NCBI GenBank assembly: GCA_022827785.1
Contig: JAJEIM010000030.1
Coordinates: 62,001-126,000, forward strand
Length of the DNA: 64,000 nucleotides
Direction: 5' to 3'
Origin: Acidimicrobiia bacterium
Lineage (GTDB): Bacteria > Actinomycetota > Acidimicrobiia > Spongiisociales > Spongiisociaceae
In this document: positions 57,441-64,000 of the stretch, piece after piece
How the letters are laid out: each line of letters begins with the position of its first letter
Position numbering within the stretch: the first letter of the stretch is position 1
Translations under genes and position numbers: made by a program
Notes under the pieces: generated by a model
What the model was told of the DNA's origin: nothing
Seen by the model: only the letters and a program-made list of their open reading frames with translations
The model's database searches: none

Positions 57441-58535
57441 GTGGCCGATCCCTCTCTCGACCCCACCGCCTACGAGTTCGTGCGTCCGGCCCGGATGCGG
57501 CAGGTGTTGGAGGAGACCCCCATCGTCTTCCTTCCGGTCGGGTGCGTCGAGTACCACGGGCCTCACCTCCCGCTCGGCGTGGACATGCTGACCGCCGACA
57601 ACCTCTGCCACCGGACGGCCGCGGTCACCGGCGGCGTGGTGCTTCCTCCCCTCTGGCTGGCGTCCGGCGTGCTACCGCTCCCCCATGGCATCGTGGTCGA
57701 CGTCACGGTCCTCCGGTCGGTCGTCCGGCCGGTACTCCGCCAGCTCGCCGAAGGCGGCTTCAAGGCGATCGTCGTGTTCTCCGGCCACGGGGCGCTCGAC
57801 CATCTCCACGTGCTCCGGGAGGAGACGGACCGGCTGATGGACGAGTTTCCGGACGTCAACGCCCTCACCACGGTGTGGAACGAGCTCAACGCCGGCATGG
57901 AGGGCGACATCCACGACCACGGCGCAAAGGTGGAGACCTCCTACCTGATGGAGTTCCATCCCCACACGGTCGATCTCACCACCCTGGAGGACGACCCGGA
58001 GGCCGAACATGTCGGTGTCTACGCCGCCAACCCGCGCTTCACCGCCAGCCGGGAGTGGGGCGAGATCATGTCGGAACACGCTGTCGGGCGCCTTGCCAGG
58101 ATCATCGAAGGGTTCTCGGACGGCGAGCGGGCCGACAGCTGGGTGATGCTCCGGCAGCTCGTGGAGCGCCTCCAGGCGGGCGACCTGGAGATCGTGGAGG
58201 ACTCGGGCCGGATCCGTGACGGATCGGTGAGCTTCGAGCTGTACAACCCACACCCGCAATCGAAGTACATCACGGCAGTGAGTTGGCTGGCCGTCGACGG
58301 CCATCAGGTCGATCTGAGCGGCGCAACATTGGCCAATCCATCGGTCGGCGAGGGCCACACCGACGTCCCAGTAGAGAGGCTCGGCCCGCTCACCGGCTTC
58401 TACATCCGCCGGGACCAGAGGATGGTCATCACCCTCCCGCAAGCCCGTATCGGGTCAGGGGACCACGAGGTGGAGGCCCGGTTCGTGCTCGCCGATGTTC
58501 TGGAGATCGGTGCCCAGGGCTCTCTAAGAGCGTGA
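57441..58535 (+). CDS. creatininase-family amidohydrolase
   Basis: A 364-residue protein. The first 230 residues or so are the creatininase fold, with PVGCVEYHGPHLPLGVDM (Glu and His metal ligands), VVFSGHGALDH, and the later DIHDHGAKVETSYLME (His and Glu). The last 130 residues or so extend beyond the usual length of about 240-260 and contain no motif I recognise. The family cuts cyclic amides (creatinine) and formamides in cofactor synthesis. GTG start. The PPTase gene follows by one base. Confidence 0.86.
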   Translation: MADPSLDPTAYEFVRPARMRQVLEETPIVFLPVGCVEYHGPHLPLGVDMLTADNLCHRTAAVTGGVVLPPLWLASGVLPLPHGIVVDVTVLRSVVRPVLRQLAEGGFKAIVVFSGHGALDHLHVLREETDRLMDEFPDVNALTTVWNELNAGMEGDIHDHGAKVETSYLMEFHPHTVDLTTLEDDPEAEHVGVYAANPRFTASREWGEIMSEHAVGRLARIIEGFSDGERADSWVMLRQLVERLQAGDLEIVEDSGRIRDGSVSFELYNPHPQSKYITAVSWLAVDGHQVDLSGATLANPSVGEGHTDVPVERLGPLTGFYIRRDQRMVITLPQARIGSGDHEVEARFVLADVLEIGAQGSLRA

Positions 58536-58536
58536 T

Positions 58537-59271
58537 GTGACTGAAACCCGTACCGGGTCCTGGTGGAGGCCCTACAGAACGCTCGGCGAGACCACCGTCT
58601 TCCACGTCGACCTCAGACCGCATGCCGGCCACGAAGCGGCTTCGCTCGCCTGGCTGGACGCAGCGGAGCAGCACCGGCTGCAGAGATTCCGGATCCAAGG
58701 CCCCGGGCGACGGTTTTCCCTGTGCCGGGCGGCCCTGCGAGCAGTGCTGGCCAGCCGGCTGGCGTGCCGCAACGAACGGATCACCTTCGAGGTCCACGAC
58801 GATCGCGGTAAGCCCTTCGCCATGGTCGATGGCGCACCGGCTCCGATCAGCTTCAATGTCAGCCACAGCAGTGATCATGGGTTGATAGCGGTCGCCCCGC
58901 GGGGACGCCTCGGGGTCGATGTCGAGCAGCGACAGCCACGGCGGCACATGGACCTGTTGATCGATACGGTCTTCACAGAGCCGGAGCGGGCAGTCCTGAC
59001 GACCGCGGAAGGCAGAGACAGAACCGATCTGTTCCTCGACTTCTGGACCATGAAGGAGGCTCTCATAAAGGCCCTCGGCACTGGCCTGTCCATGGACCCC
59101 GCCACGTTCGAGATCCCACCGGTGCTGCAGCGCGGGACGAAGCGAGGCACCTTCCGGTTTCCCGACCTCCCGGCGGTGACCTGGGATCTGGACAACATCG
59201 GGAACGAGACCTACGCGGCTGCGGTCGCCCGCGAAATGATCCCGGAGCCCGCGCCGATCAGGGAGCTCTAA
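58537..59271 (+). CDS. 4'-phosphopantetheinyl transferase, Sfp type
   Basis: A 244-residue Sfp-type PPTase. Conserved motifs are FNVSHSSDHGLIAVA, RLGVDVEQ (metal Asp/Glu) and LDFWTMKEALIKALG. It attaches phosphopantetheine to carrier proteins of fatty-acid, polyketide or peptide synthases. No carrier-protein or synthase gene is in the window, so it serves genes elsewhere or primary metabolism. GTG start one base after the creatininase-family stop suggests coupled expression with an unrelated function. Confidence 0.92.
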   Translation: MTETRTGSWWRPYRTLGETTVFHVDLRPHAGHEAASLAWLDAAEQHRLQRFRIQGPGRRFSLCRAALRAVLASRLACRNERITFEVHDDRGKPFAMVDGAPAPISFNVSHSSDHGLIAVAPRGRLGVDVEQRQPRRHMDLLIDTVFTEPERAVLTTAEGRDRTDLFLDFWTMKEALIKALGTGLSMDPATFEIPPVLQRGTKRGTFRFPDLPAVTWDLDNIGNETYAAAVAREMIPEPAPIREL

Positions 59272-59442
59272 CCGCGTGGTGGTCTGCCTGTGGAACGGCG
59301 GCGTGGTATGCGCCAGCCAGCGGTGTTCCTCGCAAGACCCGCTGACGAATGCATACCCGCAGCGGTACGTCAAGGAAGCGGAACGCAGCGACGGGACGCC
59401 GATGGCAAGCAGAGCACGCCAAGTCGTTTCGCAGGCAGACCA

Positions 59443-61227
59443 TTAGACCTCGACCCGGACGGTGACGATCTCCGCGCCGTGGTACTTCCGGTGGTATATC
59501 GACGAGGCGTAATGCCGTAGGAGACGGAAGGAAATCTCTCGCTCGTCCGGTTGATCGCTCCGCTCGTCGAGATAGGAGAGCCGGTCCTCCAGGTTCTCCT
59601 CCACGTAGACGGTGATGTAGTCGACCTCGATGACGCCGCGGTCGGGACGCGCCACTATGACCAGGCGGGGTGGTGCCTCGCCGGTTGGTTGCGGGTCCGC
59701 GGCATGTAACAAACTCGACAGCGTCTCCTCGCCGGCGGCCCGCAACTGGTCGACCGAGGCCGCGTTCCAACCCGCTCCGACGGCCAACTCGGTGAGGTGG
59801 CGATCTATCTCGGGCAGGGCGGACATATCCAGCCGGACCTCGAGACGAGCCCGGCGGCGGCCGGTGGCCTCGATGAACAGGGTGAGGCCGAGGGCGACCA
59901 GCGCCCCCAACATCATCCCGGAGTCCAGCGATGCGCCCCACGTCTCACCCAGCAGGTCGCTGAAGATACCCCGACCGTCCATGCCGACGCCGATCGAGAA
60001 CGCCAGCGCCACCACGAGGGCCTTCCGGTGATCCAGACCGTCGCGGGTCACCGTCCTCATGCCCTCCACGAAGAGCATTCCCATCAGAACGAGCAGGTAA
60101 GCCCCCATGACCGGCCTGGGAATGGTCAGCAAGACGGCCACCAGCTTGGGCAATAACGCCATCGCCACCAGGAACGCACCCACCAGGTACCCGACCCGGC
60201 GGGAGGCCACACCGGTGAAATTGGCAAGGGCAGCGGTCGTCGACGAGGCGACGGACATCGGCGGAATACCGGTGATCGCAGCCAGTAGCGAGCCCGCCCC
60301 GTTGGCGTTGAGGAGTCCCTGGACCATCCGGAAGTCGCTGGTCCCGGGTTGCCGCCACGACACCTGCTGGATGACCAAGCCGTCACCGATGTTCTTGATA
60401 CCGGCCATCAGGCTGACGATCACGAAGACCGGCACGAGCGCCCAGAACTCCGGACCCGGCGTCAGGTCGAGTCCGTGCAGATGGGGCTCCGGGAGTCCGA
60501 GCCAGGGCGCATCGAGGACCGGCCGGAAGTCGTAGCTCCCCATCAGCGCCGCGGCCGCGCAACCGACCCCGATCCCGATGAACGAGGTCCAGAGCCGCCA
60601 AGCGCCCACACCGCGCAGGACCAGCCCGGCGGTGACCGCCAGCGTCACGGCGGCGATAACCACACCGGCCCCGGCTGGCGCGCCGGACGGAACTTCATCC
60701 ATCCTGTCGAACGCGACCGGCAGGATGGTGGTCGCGATCAGCATCAGCACGGTGCCGGTGACCACCGGCGTGATCAGAACCCGCAGCGAGGAAAGCCACC
60801 TCGCCAGTGCGAACTGGATCAAGGCCGCCACTACGAACAAGCTTGCAAGCAATGCCGGCCCTCCTTTGGACAGCGCCAGGAGAGAGACCGCTATGTAGGT
60901 GGGCGAAACGAAGGGTACGACGAGATGTCCGGCACCCAACCGCCCTATCCGGCCTGCCTGGAGAACAGTGGTGACCGCGCCGACTACTAGGGCTGCGAAC
61001 GCCGCCCATTCCAGGTAACTGTCGTGCTGGCCGGATGCCCGGGCGATAACCGCCACGATGACCACCGTGGTGGGCAGGATGAGCATGACGCCCTGGATCG
61101 CAACGCCGGCGGCTACCGGGAGCGGGCACTTGTCATCGGCCTCGTACCGGAGGTTCTCGTTGACCCGCACCCTTCCGTACTCCCATCCGCCATGTCGCCG
61201 CTGCCGGACACCCGGCTCGGGGATCAC
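59443..61227 (-). CDS. nucleobase:cation symporter (xanthine/uracil permease family) with extra C-terminal soluble domain
   Basis: A 594-residue protein. Residues 35 to about 450 hold about 12-14 hydrophobic segments of the NAT/NCS2 family, including FVSPTYIAVSLLAL and GIPPMSVASSTTAALANFTG, the latter at the NAT signature region. After residue 455 a soluble domain of about 140 residues follows (LDMSALPEIDRHLTELAVGA, QLRAAGEETLSSLLHAA), resembling the N-box helix of histidine-kinase-like ATPases. Ordinary NCS2 permeases end near residue 430-480. The substrate is probably a purine or pyrimidine base but is not proven. Start is uncertain in the first 25 residues. Confidence 0.82.
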   Translation of the reverse strand: MIPEPGVRQRRHGGWEYGRVRVNENLRYEADDKCPLPVAAGVAIQGVMLILPTTVVIVAVIARASGQHDSYLEWAAFAALVVGAVTTVLQAGRIGRLGAGHLVVPFVSPTYIAVSLLALSKGGPALLASLFVVAALIQFALARWLSSLRVLITPVVTGTVLMLIATTILPVAFDRMDEVPSGAPAGAGVVIAAVTLAVTAGLVLRGVGAWRLWTSFIGIGVGCAAAALMGSYDFRPVLDAPWLGLPEPHLHGLDLTPGPEFWALVPVFVIVSLMAGIKNIGDGLVIQQVSWRQPGTSDFRMVQGLLNANGAGSLLAAITGIPPMSVASSTTAALANFTGVASRRVGYLVGAFLVAMALLPKLVAVLLTIPRPVMGAYLLVLMGMLFVEGMRTVTRDGLDHRKALVVALAFSIGVGMDGRGIFSDLLGETWGASLDSGMMLGALVALGLTLFIEATGRRRARLEVRLDMSALPEIDRHLTELAVGAGWNAASVDQLRAAGEETLSSLLHAADPQPTGEAPPRLVIVARPDRGVIEVDYITVYVEENLEDRLSYLDERSDQPDEREISFRLLRHYASSIYHRKYHGAEIVTVRVEV

Positions 61228-61333
61228 CCGCAGACGACGTTAGCCCCTGTTGACTGCGCTGCCGGATATCCACGGCATGGATTTGACCCGGGGCCGTCGC
61301 GACGGAGACGGATCGCCGGCTCGGGGCGCGTTC

Positions 61334-62041
61334 TCAGGTCATGACCCAGCCGCCGTTGACGTCGATGGTGGCGCCGTTGATGTAGGAGGCCTCGTCGGAG
61401 GCGAGGAAGGCCACCACCGTCGCCACCTCGGCGGGACGGGCGAAGCGTCGCAGGGGTATGTCTGCAGTGATCCTGGCTTCGATGGAAGGATCGCGTTCGA
61501 AGATGCCGGCCGCCATCGGGGTGAGGATCGCTCCCGGCGTGATGGCGTTGGCCGTGACGCCTCGGGGTCCGAGGTTGCGGGCGAAGTTCTTGGTGAACGC
61601 CACCAGGCCGGCCTTGGCGGCCGAGTACACCGACGAGTCCGCCAGACCACCCGTACGGGCGCCGATGCTTGAGATGTTGACGATCCGACCCCATCCCCGG
61701 GCTGCCATCGGCGGTCCCAATTCCCGACCCAGCAGGAACGGCGCTCGCAGGTTCACGGCCATCACGTGCTCGTAGTCGTCCATGTCGAACGTCTCGAACG
61801 GTTCCTGGACCAGGACCGCCGCGTTGTTGACGAGGACATCGACCTCTCCGGCCCCGGAAGCCACCCGCAGGCACTCGTCGACCCGGCTCAGGTCGGCCAC
61901 GATCACCTCCTGGATCGTGGCATCCGCATGGGGCCGGATGTCGACCCCCACCACCCGGAGGCCGGAGGCCGCCAGTTCCCCGGCGATCGCCCGCCCGATC
62001 CCCTGGGCTGTTCCGGTCACCAGGGCGGTACGGGTGCTCAT
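61334..62041 (-). CDS. short-chain dehydrogenase/reductase (SDR)
   Basis: A 235-residue classical SDR: LVTGTAQGIGRAIAGEL, VGVDIRPHAD (Asp, NAD+), LVNNAAVLV, Ser in NISSIGARTG, Tyr-Lys in SVYSAAKAGLV. FabG-like length. It overlaps the upstream Gfo/Idh/MocA gene by ATGA, so both belong to the operon that begins with the phosphotriesterase-like gene at the right edge. Probably oxidises a sugar or hydroxy-acid intermediate. Confidence 0.88.
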   Translation of the reverse strand: MSTRTALVTGTAQGIGRAIAGELAASGLRVVGVDIRPHADATIQEVIVADLSRVDECLRVASGAGEVDVLVNNAAVLVQEPFETFDMDDYEHVMAVNLRAPFLLGRELGPPMAARGWGRIVNISSIGARTGGLADSSVYSAAKAGLVAFTKNFARNLGPRGVTANAITPGAILTPMAAGIFERDPSIEARITADIPLRRFARPAEVATVVAFLASDEASYINGATIDVNGGWVMT

Positions 62042-63105
62042 GAGCTCGCGATCCTGGCCACCTCACCGGTGCGGGCGCTGCGGTAGGCGGCCTCGGTGAC
62101 CTCCACGGCCCGGGCTCCCACATGGCCGGGCGAGCAGTTTCTCACGTCCCGACCCAGGGCCAGATCCACCAGCGTTTGCACAGGACCGTCGCAGTCGTAG
62201 TCCCCGGCATGGCCATCGAGATCGAGTCGCACTGCATCGGCCGCGTCGCGGTACCAGTACACCAGCTCGCGGCCCACGTCCACCGACAGCATCGCCTCCG
62301 ACCCGGTGATCCGGACCGCCAAGACGTGCTTGTTGCCGTCGTATCCCAGGTGGCACGAACTGCCCGAGACGGTGGCCACGCCTCCGTTCGACAGGCGGAA
62401 GCTGATGGCGTCGTGCAGTTCCACCGGCGCTTCGAGGGGCGCGGACATGAAGGCGAAAGCCTCGGAGGCGCGCACGTCCCCGGCCAGCCAGAAGGCCATC
62501 CCGAGGGCGTGCGAGAGCTGCGCCTGCGCGTAGCCCCCGCCGGACACGGTGGGGTCCGTGTAGGTCTCGGGACGGGCGGTCGCCACCGACGAACCGGCCT
62601 CGTACGGAGCGCCGGAGGCCAGCAACTCGCGGGCAGCCGAGGACATGTCGATCATGATGTGCTCCACATCACCGAGACCGCCACCCTCCTCGACCAGTTC
62701 CCTTGCCCGGCGGACCATGGGCTTGTAGTTCCATCCCAGGGCCAGTAGCAGGTGGCGGTCGAGACGCTCGGAGGTATCAACGAGCTCCCAAGCCTCCACC
62801 GGGTCGAGCGTGAACGGCTTCTCCACCAGTACGTGGCATCCGGACTCCATCGCCGCTCGGGCATGCTCGTAGTGAAACCGGTTGGGGCTGGAGATGATGC
62901 AGATGTCGAGTTGCTGATCGAGGACCTCGCGGTAGTCGGTGGACGCCATCCGGAAGCCGAACTCGTTCGCCACCCATCCGAGCAACTCGTGGTCGGGACG
63001 GGCGACCCCGACGAGTTCGACCTCGTCCGAACGCCGCACGAGGTTGGGGATGTGCGAGGCCACCGCCCAGGATCCGGCCCCGATCACACCCGCCCTGAGC
63101 TTCAC
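62038..63105 (-). CDS. Gfo/Idh/MocA-family oxidoreductase
   Basis: A 355-residue NAD(P)-dependent sugar-type oxidoreductase. The Rossmann motif GVIGAGSWAVASHIPNL is at the N-terminus, and the catalytic EKP motif is in HVLVEKPFTLDP. The C-terminal alpha/beta domain is complete. Members oxidise inositols, sugars or related polyols. It follows the phosphotriesterase-like gene by 13 bases and overlaps the SDR by four. Confidence 0.9.
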   Translation of the reverse strand: MKLRAGVIGAGSWAVASHIPNLVRRSDEVELVGVARPDHELLGWVANEFGFRMASTDYREVLDQQLDICIISSPNRFHYEHARAAMESGCHVLVEKPFTLDPVEAWELVDTSERLDRHLLLALGWNYKPMVRRARELVEEGGGLGDVEHIMIDMSSAARELLASGAPYEAGSSVATARPETYTDPTVSGGGYAQAQLSHALGMAFWLAGDVRASEAFAFMSAPLEAPVELHDAISFRLSNGGVATVSGSSCHLGYDGNKHVLAVRITGSEAMLSVDVGRELVYWYRDAADAVRLDLDGHAGDYDCDGPVQTLVDLALGRDVRNCSPGHVGARAVEVTEAAYRSARTGEVARIASS

Positions 63106-63118
63106 CGCCGCCTGCCGG

Positions 63119-64000
63119 TCAACGTGGGTTCACAGTGAAGACCCGGCGGGGGTTCTCCACGAGGAGGGTTTGGAGGACATCCTCGGTCGTCCCTCGACGC
63201 CGCATCCACGGGACGATGTTCTCGAGGATGTGGTCGATGCCGTGCCCGCCGTAGCGGTGGAGCCGGTGCTTGGTGCAGATGTCCATGGACACCAGGAGCC
63301 TGTCCGCGTACCCGTGCTCGATGAGCAGGTCCAAGCGTTCCAGCCGCTGGGCGTCGCTGATGACGGACAGGCCCGGCGGGCGGCTGGGGACGATCCCGGC
63401 CTCGGTCCGCTCGGCCACCGTCGGGTACATGGAGGTCTCCAGACCGAACATGTCGTATTCCAGGTAGCAGCCGGTCTCCGCGAACCGGAGAACCGCGCCG
63501 GCATCCAGGATCGTCCGGTCCATGTGGGCCATGATGATCTTGTCCGCCGGCATCCCCACCTCGGTGAGCACAGACACGATCTCGGCCGGGGCGTCGGGAT
63601 GGCGGCCCGGATGGACCATGACGGCGGCACCGGTCTCAACCGAAGCCAGCGCGGCCGCGCGCAAGGCCTTCCGCTCGTCCTCCCTGAGAGGCCAGAAGCA
63701 ACCCATCTCACCGATGAACCCGGCCCGCACCCCGGTGTAGTCGATACCGACGGTGAGCTCCCCGATCATCTCGGCCGCCAGATCCTCCTCCGTACGCCGG
63801 GCCATATCCGGAGGGTGGGTCTCGGCGACGTAGAACCCGGTGCCGGCCACGATCCGGACCCCGCTGCCCCGGGAGATCCGTACCAGCGCCCGCGGGTCGC
63901 GGGCGATGTAGCGGGTGGTGGCGTCGATGAGGGTGTCACCACCGGCCCGGTAGTAGCAGGCGGCCTCCTCGCGAGCCGTTACCTCGTCGTAGACCTCCAG
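63119..64000 (-). CDS. phosphotriesterase-homology (PHP-like) hydrolase, 5' end outside window
   Basis: The frame is open to the right edge (294 codons visible), so the start lies outside. Visible parts match the complete paralogue at 17695-18780: IVAGTGFYVAETHP, bridging Glu in AGFIGEMG (no carboxylated Lys), His in MVHPGRH and IMAHMDRT, and the catalytic Asp in VSMDICTKH, then GGHGIDHIL. The N-terminal His-x-His lies beyond the edge. It is the first visible gene of an operon with a MocA-type oxidoreductase and an SDR, so it may open a lactone whose hydroxy-acid is then oxidised (inference). Confidence 0.87.
   Translation of the reverse strand: MEVYDEVTAREEAACYYRAGGDTLIDATTRYIARDPRALVRISRGSGVRIVAGTGFYVAETHPPDMARRTEEDLAAEMIGELTVGIDYTGVRAGFIGEMGCFWPLREDERKALRAAALASVETGAAVMVHPGRHPDAPAEIVSVLTEVGMPADKIIMAHMDRTILDAGAVLRFAETGCYLEYDMFGLETSMYPTVAERTEAGIVPSRPPGLSVISDAQRLERLDLLIEHGYADRLLVSMDICTKHRLHRYGGHGIDHILENIVPWMRRRGTTEDVLQTLLVENPRRVFTVNPR

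Noticed and set aside
1-64000. CRISPR arrays, insertion sequences, prophage or integrase genes, rRNA or tRNA genes
   Set aside because: No repeat-spacer pattern, transposase motif, terminal inverted repeat or structural RNA was seen on either strand by reading.

Overview
The window is about 64 kb of high-GC DNA with dense, short-spaced genes. Sixteen stop/start junctions overlap by exactly four bases (ATGA, GTGA or TTGA), GTG and TTG starts are common, and there are IclR and TetR regulators, VapBC and many short-chain dehydrogenases. I infer an actinobacterial-type chromosome, perhaps Acidimicrobiia-like, but no rRNA, tRNA or marker gene settles this. No CRISPR array, IS element, phage gene or RNA gene was seen. 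Both ends cut genes: an aldehyde dehydrogenase on the left and a phosphotriesterase-like hydrolase on the right.

Region 1 (1-14.4 kb) is an aerobic aromatic catabolism locus. The leftward operon encodes the lower meta-cleavage pathway: three hydratase/decarboxylase paralogues, acylating acetaldehyde dehydrogenase, 4-hydroxy-2-oxovalerate aldolase, 4-oxalocrotonate tautomerase and an aldehyde dehydrogenase. An IclR regulator and an unrecognised His-rich protein lie upstream of it, also leftward. The rightward operon encodes two extradiol dioxygenases, a histidine-phosphatase-family protein, the two split halves of a PEP-synthase-like kinase (phenylphosphate synthase / CreHI type), a Rieske oxygenase alpha subunit and a four-cysteine zinc-ribbon or rubredoxin-like protein. 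Together these suggest a pathway in which a phenol is phosphorylated, oxidised by a Rieske enzyme, dephosphorylated and ring-cleaved. I know of no described pathway with this combination, and it is the main hypothesis from this window.

Region 2 (14.4-23.4 kb) is mixed: a NYN-domain protein, a membrane acyltransferase, a class III aminotransferase coupled to a phosphotriesterase-like hydrolase, two small ABM monooxygenases, the NAD(P)HX repair enzyme Nnr, and an MFS exporter with a TetR repressor and a clear palindromic operator.

Region 3 (23.7-40.9 kb) looks like uptake and catabolism of an unknown, probably nitrogen-containing, substrate. It holds a split RbsABC-like importer, an alpha/beta hydrolase, an amidase, two cupins, a NodB-type deacetylase, a PhyH-type dioxygenase, an amidohydrolase and an MDR oxidoreductase. 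It also has a free lipoyl protein with E1 alpha and beta but no E2 or E3, and a three-subunit molybdenum hydroxylase.

Region 4 (41-53.5 kb) has VapBC, L-fuconate dehydratase with an SDR, and a complete N-methylglutamate pathway for methylamine use: gmaS, mgsABC and mgdABCD, with the last two operons running toward each other.

Region 5 (53.6-64 kb) has a DUF3224 protein, SDRs, an enolase-superfamily enzyme, a VOC protein, a creatininase-family amidohydrolase, an Sfp-type phosphopantetheinyl transferase, a nucleobase-permease-like transporter with an extra soluble C-terminal domain, a Gfo/Idh/MocA oxidoreductase and a second phosphotriesterase-like enzyme.
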